A stretch of DNA of 64,000 nt from Apodospora peruviana (lineage: Eukaryota > Ascomycota > Sordariomycetes > Sordariales > Lasiosphaeriaceae), in NCBI GenBank assembly GCA_033439685.1, contig JAUEDM010000008.1:1178001-1242000 (forward strand), read 5' to 3'. How positions within the stretch are numbered: the stretch's first letter is position 1; each line of letters starts with the position of its first letter. The position numbers and the translations under genes were made by a program. The notes under the pieces were generated by a model, which saw nothing but the letters and a program-made list of their open reading frames with translations, ran no database searches and was not told the origin of the DNA. Shown one piece after another: positions 24,601 through 36,248 of the stretch.

Positions 24601-27600
24601 CATTCACATTCTTCTCCACGACTTGCGGAGAGCGTACGTGACAGAAAGAGCCGTGTCGGACTCGGTCCAGTTTTCTTATCCTCACTACCTTTTCTTTCTG
24701 AGCCGGGTGCGTCAAGAAAGCAGTCTAGCATTCTGGCGCGGGAGACTCACCGGTATCGCCCCGTGCTTCTTCCCTCGACTGACCCTGCTGCCCGGGAAAC
24801 AGCGGTTTGCCAACGCGTGCCTCGACCTCGATATTACGTCTTACGAGTTGTCAGCCTTCAGCCGAACCCACAAAACCACACCTGCAGATATTCTCCGCCT
24901 TGCTTGGGGTCTCATCTTGCGGTGCTTCACCGGTTCGAATAGTGTCTGTTTTGGGTATCAGACCATTGGGCGCGACGACTCAGTGGAAGGTCTGCGACAC
25001 GCAGTGGGCTCCTTCGCAAACACGGTTCCGTGCAACTACGAACTGTTACCGTACGGCCCATTGACCCTCGCGCTGCAAATGGTGGAGGACCAGATGACAG
25101 CCTGCCTACCACACCAGAACTTTACCACGGCCGAGCTGCAGCATGCCATGGGTATGAAGGGTGGCGAGCGTCTGTTTAACTCGTGCCTGACCTTCACCGA
25201 AGAACCTGGAGGGCTGAATAGCAAGTTTACCACAAGGACAAATTTCGAGCTCAAGCCCATCTCGCTCCAGCAAACGTTCGACGTGGATGTAGTCATTAAC
25301 ACGCGCTTTTCCGGCGGTAAGCTTGTGGTGGACATTGGTCAACGCGTCATGTCCCCGGAGCAGTCGCTCAACGTGGCGAGCACGTTTGGAAAAGCTATTC
25401 GCGCCATCCTGGCGTTACCAAACACCAACATCGGCGTGGTTGACCTTTTTAGCGATAGGGACTACGCACAGATCGTGTCTTGGGGAGCCGACGCACCGCC
25501 TGCCAGTGACACCCAGGTCCAGTGTGTCGTGCATGAACTCGTCACCAAGCAAGCCTCTCTACAGCCGACCGGGCAGGCCGTTTGCTCTTGGGATGGATCG
25601 TTTACTTATGAGCAACTTGAAGCACAGGCAACGAAATTGGGACATTATTTGGTTGATGCTGGTGTTGGACCTCACTCTGTTGTCCCCGTGGTGATGGAGA
25701 AGGGTCGCCTTGCGCCTGTGGCAATGCTTGCTGTCCTCAAGTAAGTTTCCCCGTTGATCCTTTTCTTGCATGTGCATTCTAATAGCCTTTCAGGTCTGGT
25801 GCGGCTTTCGTCCCAGTCGATGCCTTGGAGCTGAGCATGATCCAGCCGATCTTCGAACGCCTTAATTCAAGAGTCGCCATTGCCTCAGAGCAAGCTGCCG
25901 CCGTACTCCGCAATCTCTTCGAAACTGTGGTAATTCTGAACGACGAGCTGATGGGCATACTCCCCGAGGGCCAAGGTTCACTAACTTCAATGGCTGCGCC
26001 GGCGGATCCCGCCTGCATCCTCTTTGTCCCGACATCTTCCAACGAAGCCCGTGGGGTTTCTTTCAGCCATACCGCACTCTCCACGGCCCTATTAGGTCAA
26101 GGCCCTGCTGCGAAGATTACAGCACTCAGCCGTGTCTTGCAACTATCATCATTCAATGTTGACATCTGCATCACCGAGATATTCACCACACTGATCTATG
26201 GTGGATGCGTATGCGTTCCGTCGGCAGCTGAACGGCTGTCGGATTTCACGGGTGCGATAAATCGCATGCAGGTGAACTGGACGTACATGACTCCACTGCT
26301 GTCGAGAAAAGTCGATCCAGGTCTGATGCCATCACTCAAAGTAGTCTGCTTCCGAACACGCAGCCTCGACGAAGACACGTATTCTCCCTGGCACGGTAAA
26401 GCGAACGTGATTCTTGCTTATGGTCCTCAGGACGTTTGCCCACTCGGCATATCGTTCCTGGAGGCGATTGGAACGCAACACTTGAGAAGCATCGGCCGTC
26501 CATTTTGCGGAAACCTGTTGGTTGTCAACCCAGATGATCTTAAGAAACCCGTGCCTGTCGGCGCGGTTGGCGAGCTCATTGTCCAGGGTCCGACTCTGGG
26601 TTGTGCTTATCCAAATAGGGAATCCACGATGGCCCCAATGTCACCTCTAGGTGTCAACAGTGGAACGAAGGCTCGGTACTTCAAGACCGGCCACCGTGTC
26701 AGGTATACCGAGGGCGGGTTGATGGAGTTTATGTCCAGCAAGCGTGAGGACACCGAAATCGGCGGCAAGGTTGTCAACATCGTCGAGATCGAGCAGTACC
26801 TTCGACGCTGCCTGGGACAAGGGATCGATGTTATTGTCGACACACTCACGTTTCGAGGCGCGAAGAATGCCCCAGTCCTCGCTGCATTCGTCGAGCTTGG
26901 CGACAGTATTTTGGATGGCGAGGAGAGCTTAGCCAACCTCAGCACGGCGACCAGAGAGAAGATCTCGACTGCGCGGCAACTCGTCGAGATTGGGCTAAAG
27001 AGCTCTACTTCACCAACCATGATACCATCGATCTTCATACCTGTTAGACATCTTCCAATCACGCCCTCCCTCAAAGTCAACAGACGGCGACTCCAAAAAA
27101 TGATCAGTGGCCTGTCCAAAGAGCAGTTACTCGCGCTTTCCGCCAGCCCGAACTTGAATGAACCCAAGCTGCAGTGCCTGAAGCCATTGCCTCTGACGCA
27201 GAGCGAGGAGCGGATGAGAGCGATCTGGGCAAAAGTACTCGGCGTTGAGGAAGCGCGCATCGGGTCGCAGGACAGCTTCTTTGGCATTGGTGGTGATGAG
27301 ATCATGGCCGTACATCTGATAACGGCCTGCCGTCGCGACAATATTTCCCTGTCCATTGCCAAGGTCTTGGAAAATCCTACACTGACAGACCTCTGCAAGG
27401 CGATGATCACGCTTGAGAGCCCGCCAGCCGCCAGCATCGAACAAGCTTCTATGTCTATGGCGTCACCGATGGTCACGATATCAACTCCTTCGCCGGCACC
27501 TTCGAACATGAACCCGAACGCGATCAAGGATGCCTTCATTCAAAAGGTCATCGCACCTAAGATTGGCGTTGATTACACCAATATCAAGGATGCTGCCGAG

Positions 27601-30240
27601 GCATCGGCAGTGCAGATCCGATACATCGAAACGGGCATGCTCAAGGGACGCGCTAACATTAATTACCTGGTCTTCAACTTCACTGGTGCGGTCGATTCCA
27701 GGAAGCTGGAAGATGCCTGCAGGACCCTTGTCGAGATTCATCCAATCATGCGCACCGCTTTCATCCCATACAACCGCCGGGTTTACCAAGCCGTGATCAA
27801 GGCACCCGAGATGGAGTTCAAACGCCAATCCTGCCCGGCTTGGAGGTTGTCAAGTAGTATGGACAAGGCTATCAGGAAGGATCAGTCCTCGCCAATTGCT
27901 TTCTGCGCCCCAATGACGAAGTTTATATTTCTCGATGGCGGAAAGCAGTCGATCTTGGTCATGAGACTGTCTAAGGCACAGTACGACGACCTCTCGATTG
28001 CGCTTTTGGTCAAGGACCTAAAGAAGCTTTACGATGGCACTCAAAGCGCTCCGCGGCGCCCATCTTATTGCGATTTTGTACGCTGCGTCCAGATAGCAAA
28101 CTCGCAGGGAGCTGAAGAATACTGGCGTGCTCTGCTTGATGGGGCAGCGATGACATCAATCGTCGGCCACCTCCAACCTTACCAGGTTACGACGAACACG
28201 AGGACCCTCAGGCATCTCATGCCAATTGGTTCGCTCTCCAGTCTTGGAATTTCCTTCGAGACCGTTCTCAAGAGTGCGTGGGCTATGGTGCTCGGCAGTC
28301 TTTCTGGTTCATCTGACGTTGTGTTCGGGGAGCTTATCGACGGGCGACATGTTAGGCTTTACGGAGGCCACTCGGTTGCCGGGGTCATGGGCCCGACCAT
28401 CAACGCGATCCCGGTTCGCGTCACGTTCCCGGAAACTGCGATGACGCCTCTGGGCTTGCTACAGTATGTGCACGCTCAGCGCATTGCCGGAATCCCGTTC
28501 GAAAACCTGGGCACCCTCAACATCGTCGAGAAGTGCACGCCGTGGCCGTACTGGACCCGGTTCAGCACGCTAGTCCAGCATCAGTTCGAGGATACCGCCA
28601 TCAACCCATTCGAGCCGAAGTCTTTTCATCTCGGTGCCGCCGCTTGCAAGTTCACTGTCATGGAGTCTAAAGCGCAAGATATTCCCGACCTGTTCGTTAG
28701 GTCAATCGTGCGAGGACCAGGCCGTGTCGAACTTTCGATATCGTTCTGCGCTGACCGCATTCCTGAGCCGTTTGCTGAACATGCTCTCCGGACGCTGTGC
28801 GCGACACTCAGTTTACTCACCAGTGTCAGCATCATGCAGCCCATCATACCCTGTGGATACCAATACAGAGCTGTGCAAAAGAGAATTCCACTTCTGCCGC
28901 CAACTTCGGTACCTCCCTCGCTTGCGACTCCAACCTTCGCCGATCCCGGGGCCATCGAACTCACTCCGGAGCAGACGCACGCGATCCAGACAACCATCTC
29001 ACATGCTTGGACCACAGTTCTGAATCCTCGTGTGCTAGGAGTCCCGGAGGCGCAGATCCACAATGCTGCCTTTTATGATCTCTGGGGTAGCTTGATCCCT
29101 GCTGCGCAGTTGACAGCGCAACTCAACCGCGAGTTCCCCAAGCTCCAGCTGCCAGGCACCGAAGTTAGTCTGGCTGGCCTGAAGGTCGCGATGGAAGAGA
29201 TTGTCGAGAACCCCACAATGTTAAAGCAGTTCGAGCTCATCGCGGGCAAGATTAGGAATCGGTCCACAAGCTCGCCGCAGAAGGGCAAGGATAAGGACAA
29301 GGATAAAGAGCTCGAACCGATCACTGAATCATCTACAAACCTGGCTTCGCAAGCCACGACACGCAAGAAGCCAAACGTCAATCTTTCGGTCTCGACAGCC
29401 GCTCTCGGGAGCCGAATCCGCCGGCTCGCTAGCACGGTGGTGAGATCCGGCGACACGGGCAAATCGCCAACCTCGGTGGCGGGGGTGTCATCCCCGTCGG
29501 CAGTCGCGTCGCCTATAGCGATGGGCATCGCCTCCGCCATGGCCGAACTCCGAGTCGTGTCCCCGTTCTCGCCTAGGAACAACACCACGCCTGTCAACAA
29601 TAATGCCAGCGGTGGTAATGGTAGCACGGTTACAACCCCCATCACCACCACACCGGTCCCTCGCGAGGCACCACGACTACCTGACCTCCCGACCTTTGAT
29701 CCCATCGCTGAGGAAGCTCCCGAGACAACGCTTGGTCCTGTGACGCTGGGGTTGATGGCGCAGGAACCTAGCCCGCGCGGCAACGGCAGCTCGTCGGTCG
29801 ACAGCATGACGGACGGCAGCAGTGCGAGTAGCAGCCACAGCGCGGAGGGCGATGAGTCAACAGCCGCAAGCCGCGACCCCTCCCGGGCCGCTCCTTTGCC
29901 GATGCCGATGCCGATCCCGGTGCCGCTACCGGTGCCGACACCGCAGGCTCGTAGTCCTGTGATCCGGACGGAGGAAGAAGACCTCGTCAGTCCTCTGAGC
30001 GCGACGGCCAGTCCGAAGACGGGTGGCACGAGATTCAATTTTGAGAGTAGTAATAATAACAACACGCAGACGGGCGGCGCTCCTCCCCGCCTGTCGACTG
30101 GGAGCTCGACGACAGCGGCGAATGTGATGGGGCTCGCGGTCAGCCCGGCGACTGCGTCGGCGGAGACTTCCATGTCGCCGCTGAAGGGAAAGAGGAGCAG
30201 TATCTATGGAAAGACGGGATTGTCGCCTATTGTGGGATGA
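21626..30240 (+). CDS. NRPS-like pseudo-synthetase with disabled carrier and adenylation sites
   Basis: Exons 21626-25740 and 25794-30240 encode 2853 residues. The single 53-nt intron has GTAAGT, CTAAT and CAG signals. Approximate order: carrier-like (25-95), adenylation C-terminal remnant (158-265), carrier-like (288-360), epimerization-type (371-830), condensation (852-1285), adenylation (1298-1810), carrier-like (1837-1910), condensation (1980-2385), carrier-like (2430-2520) and a Ser/Thr/Pro/Asn-rich tail (2530-2853). Expected catalytic residues are missing. Three carriers have GGDE for GGDS (Glu58, Glu322, Glu1874) and the fourth has DLWGSL. The first remnant has SGEVD for the SGKxD lysine. 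The A3 loop is PTSSNEARG, and A7 TGD is TGH. Both condensation HHxxxDG motifs are lost (DISTALCDS, RLSKAQYDD). The epimerization-type domain keeps HHLAVD (510-515), VGWFTS and FSYAGS. The open 8.6-kb frame argues for a retained, non-assembly-line role. NRPS ancestry is certain; function is unknown. Confidence 0.93.
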
Positions 30241-30959
30241 GACAGAAATGTTGATTGGAAATGCCGAACTGGCGGAAAACTGGGGTGGGATGTAAGTAGA
30301 CATGTAGACATGTTGGGCTTCTCGGCCGTCATCTTTTTTTTTGTTTTGTTTTCTCATGACCGGAGCGGAGCTGTTTTGCTCATTGGATATCCAACTGTTT
30401 GCATATTGGTTCACATACACTATCAGAACTGGTGATCATTAGTATTTAGTTATTATTTATTTATGGGCTGGACAGGACTGGACTCATGATAGGGATTTGG
30501 ATATTTGCTAGCATTTGGGTTGGGATTCTTTGGGTTCGCCATCTAGCGGGAGTTGGTTGGGATACATGTGTATTGGATCATGGGTTTGGATATAGGAAAG
30601 CTGCCGGGTAATGAGAAAATGAATGACTGCATAGATAGCAAAGCTATTGAGACTTTAATGTTTTGGGAAACTTCGAAACCGTCTTTGCCGTCATCGTGTG
30701 CCCGAGGCTGTCTGCCCGCACCTTTCGATTCGTCCGGTCCCGTGATTCTCTGGGGAGACTTTCCGTGATCGGGACAACACAGCCCCGTGGCTGCCTGACA
30801 AGACAAGACCTGACGTTGAGGGTCTTTTCTCCAACGCCCATACTGGATCCAAACAGTCAACCTCAACAACGAGACGGCCCCATCCGTCTCCAACCCGATG
30901 AGTACGAACCGTTGAGAAAGCCGTTCCAAGTCACCAATTTGGCCCAGGATCTACGCGCA
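30241..30959. other. Intergenic region downstream of the NRPS-like gene
   Basis: Contains the probable 3' untranslated region (T-rich near 30330-30350). No gene is supported. Confidence 0.55.
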
Positions 30960-31508
30960 ATGCCATCATCAAGGAGCATCGATACGTGTACTTTTGGTTT
31001 GCTGTCAATGCGGAGATGGACCCTTAGCCATCCACAGCACACCGTTTGCCCCAACAACAGTTGTCCTACTTTCTCGCACACACGATGCCGTGGTTGTCAA
31101 GTTCAGAAGCACCGGTTGCCCTCCCATAAGGGCTCAGTAGGAATACCCTTGGAAGAGGCTTGGGCGGACGCGGTGCTGGATTTGACCAATAGGGTCAGTT
31201 TCGACAAACAGACCGATTTACCTTCGTCTGGCACAGCAACTGGGCAGCATCTCGGGGGACTCGGGGCTCAGTTCGGGGAGCCTGAACACTTAACCCATGA
31301 TTCCTCCTCACTCCCTTTGGAGGAGCGAGGAATTGCCGAACCATCAGTTGTGCCGCCCCAAGAATTCACACATGGACTGGGAACGCTTCTTGACTCTGGA
31401 TATGGAACCGGTTCCACTGGTTCTGGCAAGAAGCATCAGCTACTGACTGTTGACGACGAAGATATGGGGCGCGGTGAAGAGCTTAAAGGAGGGTTGATTA
31501 GATCGTAA
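30960..31508 (+). pseudogene. Decayed Cys-rich (CCQCGDGP-type) protein fragment
   Basis: A motif common in fungal Cys-rich proteins is visible but split over frames. One frame gives VCCQCGDGPLAIHS (about 31000-31040). The next frame continues with CPNNSCPTFSHTRCRGCQVQ (about 31048-31107) and then runs open to the stop at 31506-31508, including LLDSGYGTGS and a acidic segment. Together they resemble the CxxCG...C...C..C..RCxxC module found before low-complexity linkers. The frame change occurs within a few bases, with no intron possible, so the copy looks broken. There is no convincing start. This could also be a chance resemblance; the downstream 130 codons could be a short gene on their own. 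Confidence 0.35.
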
Positions 31509-32503
31509 TCAAGGTACCGCCGTTAAACCTTCGTACCGGGGGCAAACCTGACTTTGTTTGGAGTGCTCGCCCTGAGTCAGCCATCGGTCAACTGACTACT
31601 ACCGAGGTCTTGATACGTCACCAAGAACTTTGGCCGTTTTTGGTCGTTGCATTCAGCAAGGACTTGTTCGGTTGGGTGGTCTTTTTGATCGGACTTCCAC
31701 GACAGGGGGTAATTGTTTATCTCTGATACGTTCGGCTTGGTTGCGTCGGCTCTCTACTTATCAAGTGGGTATAGAGCCAGCGTAGTGATAAGAAGAAGGA
31801 GAATCCAGCTGCTTCGCTTCTATCGGCTATTCTTTTGCAAACGCCATCCCAGTCCAGGCAGGGCAGATGCTGGATCCGGATGTCTGCAACAATTTGGTGA
31901 TGTGCATTTGGGAGGAATAACACCACAAGTCAATGATATGTTGTTCGGCTCCAAGCTGCTATGAACCACAATCTCTATCAACAGTACATACTTCCTGCTC
32001 CCCAACCCCCACGCCTCAATGCTCTTACACAGTACTCGGGACGAGTATAGTTACTCTGACAGCCGTCAGCCCTGCAGACGATCAAACAACAGACAGCTAA
32101 CTGGTTAATTACGATTGCAACGGCTCACAACCTTATTGTACCTCACAACATCTATGGCTGCCAAGCATTCATGCAACCCTTCAAACACATAATGCCACAT
32201 CTTGGCTTGGCTCGGGTCATCATCTACTAACGAGTGCTGACTCTGCCAGCTATGGTTGCAATCGGAACTCTCCCTGCTGCAGTCCGAGGATCTACGGTGC
32301 ATCGTAGGATTTGCATACTGATAGGTACTGGTAAGCTTACTCTGGCAGTCGTCGCCCGCAATGCCCATATACCGCTCCTCTCATCTCCACGTCTTTTTGC
32401 CATTCCTACACGTAATCTGAATCTCAGTCCTAGTGATATTGCCTCTCCCAAATCACCGTTTACAAGCAATGTGAAGAATACGAGTAAAGTACCTAGGCAC
32501 ACA
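31509..32503. other. Intergenic region and amidase 5' region
   Basis: No gene supported. A frame open from 32234 into the amidase start lacks a signal peptide and is probably untranslated leader. Confidence 0.55.
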
Positions 32504-34329
32504 ATGATCGCGCTTTGGAAACTAGTTTTTGTGCTACAGGCGGCGCTTGTCACCACACAGCTCACTGCATCAAACTTTCCGCCACTGATCGATGCCACCA
32601 TTGACGACATCAAGGCCGGTCTTGAGAGCGGCCTGTTCAACAGCGTCGCTCTCGTGAGAGTGTGTGATCAAAAAGACTTGCTGAAATACCAAACACTAAT
32701 ACAAGACACTAGACTTACCTCGATCGCATTGCCGAGGTCAATCCGGTTCTCCGGGCTGTCACCGAGGCGAACCCAGACGCCGTCGATATCGCAACAGCGC
32801 TGGATGCTGAGCGCGCCGAGGGCAAACTTCGCGGGTATGTTTACAAACCATTCATCATGCAGAATGGCAGGCTGACATATACTTGCAATTTAGCCCACTT
32901 CATGGCATCCCCATCCTCATCAAGAACAACATCGCGACATTAGACAAGATGAACACCACCGCCGGCTCATTCGTGCTCCTCGGCGCGCTTCCACCACGCG
33001 ACTCCTTCGTAGCATCTCGACTCCGCGCCGCAGGGGCCATTATCCTCGGAAAGGCCAATCTCAGCCAGTGGGCAAACTTCCGTTCATCAAACTCGAGCAA
33101 CGGATGGTCCGCCCATGGAGGTCAAGTGAAAGCCGCTTACATCCAAGACCAGGATCCGAGCGGAAGTTCCAGTGGCAGCGGTGTGGCTGCAGCATTAGGG
33201 CTGGCAGCTGTCTGCCTGGGCACCGAGACCGACGGCTCCATCCTGTCCCCAGCCCACAGGAACAATGTTGTGGGCATCAAACCGACAGTCGGTTTAACGT
33301 CGAGAGATCTCGTCATTCCTATCAGTGAGCACCAGGACACCGTCGGTCCCATCGCGCGAACGGTTAAAGATGCCGCTTACGTACTCCAGGCCATTGCGGG
33401 TATGGATGAGAACGACAGCTACACGTCCGCCATACCGATGGACGGTGTTGGCGTGCTGCCGGACTACGTGGCAGCGTGTAACAACGAAGAGGCGCTCCGA
33501 GGGGCGAGGCTAGGCATCCCGAGCAATGTCATCGAGCTCTTTCTCCAGTTTGACAACAGTTCCCAACCTGAGGTAGACGCCTTCCTTGCCGTGATGGGAA
33601 TCATCGAGAGTGCTGGCGCTGTGGTCCTGCAAAACACAAACTTTACCAACCTCACCGAGTGGGCCAATTCGACGGCCGAGGGCACAGTTCTACGAGCGGA
33701 CTTCATCACCAACCTGGCCGCGTACCTCGGCCAGCTGACTACAAATCCGAATAACGTCACCAGTCTTGCCGACGTGGCCCGCTTTACGAAGACTGCATCT
33801 CCGGATCTCGAAGAGTTTCCCGACCGCAACACGGAAACGTGGGACATGGCGCTCGATCCGGAGACGGGATTCAACAACACGGATCCGCGGATTGTTCCGG
33901 TACTAGAGGAGAACCGGTTTCTCGGCGGGGAGGGCGGGTTGCTGGGTGCGCTTGACCGACATGGTCTGGACGCCATTATTCTGCCGTCTGGGTTCGCGCC
34001 GGGGTTTGCCGCCATCATTGGGGCGCCGGCTGTTACTGTGCCGCTGGGCTCGTATCCGGCGGACGCGCCTGTTATTATGAATTTCAGGGGCGATTTGGTG
34101 GATACTGGACCTAATGTTCCGTGAGTTTTTATATCATGAATGTGCTTCCTTGATGATATCGTGATGCTGATTTTGAGTACCTATGGTTAGGTTCGGATTG
34201 GCCTTCCTGGGTCGCCATTTTGATGAGGCGAAGCTGATTGGGCTGGCTCATGCGTTTGAGCAAAAGACCAAGGTCCGTGGGACGATTCAGACGATTATGG
34301 TTCCTTCGGCGGAGGTTGTTGTGGCGTAG
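32504..34329 (+). CDS. Secreted amidase (amidase signature family)
   Basis: Exons 32504-32659, 32713-32834, 32894-34120 and 34191-34329 encode 547 residues. All three introns (53, 59, 70 nt) have GT/AG ends and restore the family sequence across each joint (LVR/TYLDRIAEVNP, KLRG/PLHGIPILIK, PNVP/FGLAF). The protein hydrolyses C-N amide bonds through a Ser-cisSer-Lys triad. The lysine lies in PILIKNNIAT. The glycine/serine-rich loop is GSSSGSGVAAALG, and the nucleophile loop is ETDGSILSPA. The start MIALWKLVFVLQAALVT is a signal peptide, and several N-glycosylation sites (NNS, NFT, NVT) support secretion. The ATG at 32504 is chosen because it begins the signal peptide. The substrate is unknown; secreted fungal amidases of this type are usually annotated as glutamyl-tRNA amidotransferase A-like, a name that describes fold only. 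Confidence 0.93.
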
Positions 34330-35371
34330 TATTTCAGGTAGTAGACTCCAACCATATGGTTATGGGTACGGTACTGTTCGGTATTGATTTAGGGAAATGG
34401 AGTGGTAAACTTGGATGGGCTGTTATAATTCTGTATAAAGAGTAGCACCTGTTGAAGGTCTGAAAGCTGAACAGCATTTACATAAACTCAATCTCCACCC
34501 TCTCTGTCCAGGACAATAAGTACTGGTGTATTTCAGTTTATAGTCCCAGTCCAGTGAGTGCACTCGTCACAGGGTTCTTCAAGACCGAATGGTCAATCTC
34601 GCTACCGGGTCTTTGGCATAAGGCAAGAGCCCTATTCGGGGTCTTTGTTGTTCGAGTTGGCCTCGTCGCTCTTCGTCACCAACCACCGTGGATGTTGATA
34701 TACCTACCCACCACCAGAAATTTGACGTAAACCGAATGAACGAACCAACCCTCCAACCGATCATATCTCAATCCAGAGGACGGCAGACGTTCGTGGCGCG
34801 GGCGGGCCAAGTTCCAGGTTCCATTCCATCCCGTGTCTGGCCCCAATCCGGGGGTCCAAGACCAACATTCTTCGTCCCGCACGGGTGGCCAGACTCCGTA
34901 CCATCTACTAGCTAGTACTTTGCCTACGTAATTTAGTGTCTCACTTAGCTGAGAGGACGGTTGGTTGTGGTTGGTAAGCTGATTCAGGTATGACCAACCG
35001 CCACAACCAAGTCCCATGTAAACACTGGAATGCTAAGTGACGTTGAGTGGCTGGAGATCAGTTTATCAACCTTCAGCTGGCTAAATATTGCAGCCTCGAG
35101 AGACCGGGTCCCTTCCAGTCTTAAGGGGTCTTATCAAGTGATCTGTTCGGACATTTAACACAGCAGAGAGATCCTCCGACTGGCTATACCATGCTGCTCC
35201 TCCATTATCAACAGTACTCTTCGTCCGCCAAGAGTTTCGTACTTATCTAATACTTCTTTAACATTCCACCCCGATTCCATACACATCTATATCTAATCAC
35301 TCCCTCATCAGCATTTCCCATACCGTTACGCTTCACCATCGACCACCTCCACTAATTAATCACTTACCACA
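34330..35371. other. Intergenic region
   Basis: No gene supported. The final 150 bases are rich in CAT/CAC and pyrimidines and resemble a promoter for the broken gene that follows. Confidence 0.55.
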
Positions 35372-35820
35372 ATGCGTTACATCAAAGAAGTCACCAGACA
35401 AAGCTTCCCTGATCACCCTCGCGGTGTCGGCACTGCCAAACACAAGCACAGCCGCCTCGTTCAATGGCACCGGCCAGCTGCGCACCCTTTGGAGCGAAGA
35501 CGACTACGCCGACCTGGGCTGCATCACCACAACAGGCCTCTGGACAAGCGAACGATACCCTATGCGGCACCTTCGACGCGTTGCCGGTAGCCGATACTTT
35601 GCTGTACACCTTCACCAGCGCAACGCCTGACGGTTCATGCCAGGTTCTCGGGGCGCAGCTGACCTGCGGAGAAGGCAATAGGGCGTTTCAGTTCGGTGTG
35701 AGTTCACTCTTTCCTTATTGTATGATTGTAAGCAGTATACTGACAGGCTTGCAGACATGACCAAAGGAGTGGCCGAACACTAATCCCGGAGATCCCTGTC
35801 CTTCGGTGGGGGCAGTGTAG
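35372..35820 (+). pseudogene. Broken small secreted Cys-containing protein gene
   Basis: Coding segments of one small protein are spread over frames. An ATG at 35372 leads into a different frame from the hydrophobic stretch SLITLAVSALPNTSTA, which would be the signal peptide. That frame continues LRTLWSEDDYADLGCITTTG. Near 35545-35553 the similarity moves to a third frame with NDTLCGTFDALP and GSCQVLGAQLTCGEGNRAFQFG. A good intron (GTGAGT at 35698, CAG ending at 35754) follows. Read in phase, the last exon gives T, TGA (35758-35760), PKEWPNTNPGDPCPSVGAV, then TAG. The pattern of a Trp-rich, Cys-spaced protein of about 120 residues resembles fungal secreted proteins of unknown function. Two shifts and one stop make a non-functional allele the simplest reading; sequencing indels are an alternative. 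Confidence 0.55.
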
Positions 35821-36248
35821 GCTGATGGCGAGCCATGGGAGGAATCCGCCTGATGCGACGGATAGTCCGGAGGCGATCCCCCTGGTTAGCTACAGCGAGG
35901 TTGGCAAGTATGTTTAATTGTCTTGGAAAGATCTGGAGGAGGAAGAGGTGGAAGAGGTAGTAGAGGAGTCATGACAGGAAGAGGTATTCGAGTTGCAGTG
36001 ATCTTGTAAATGAGAAGGGTTTGATTATGTTTTGATAGTCGGCTATCAAAGCCATATGTCCTCAGGAAGTTGGCAGTAAAGCGATAGCATGTAAGTTATG
36101 ATACGAACATGTATTTACAATTAATGAGCTATATCTACATACTATGTTCTTTTGTACCTATATTTACACGTGGCCACACCAGTCTCTTCAGCAGTGACTT
36201 TGCCTCAACAAACCGTTTAGCTCCAGATTTGTAATTAGTACCTAGCAA
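35821..36248. other. Intergenic region
   Basis: AT-rich flank with GAGGAAGAGG-type purine repeats near 35930-35960. No gene supported. Confidence 0.5.

Noticed and set aside
29073..30173. 366-codon minus-strand frame
   Set aside because: Antisense to the low-complexity tail of the NRPS-like gene; composition simply mirrors it.
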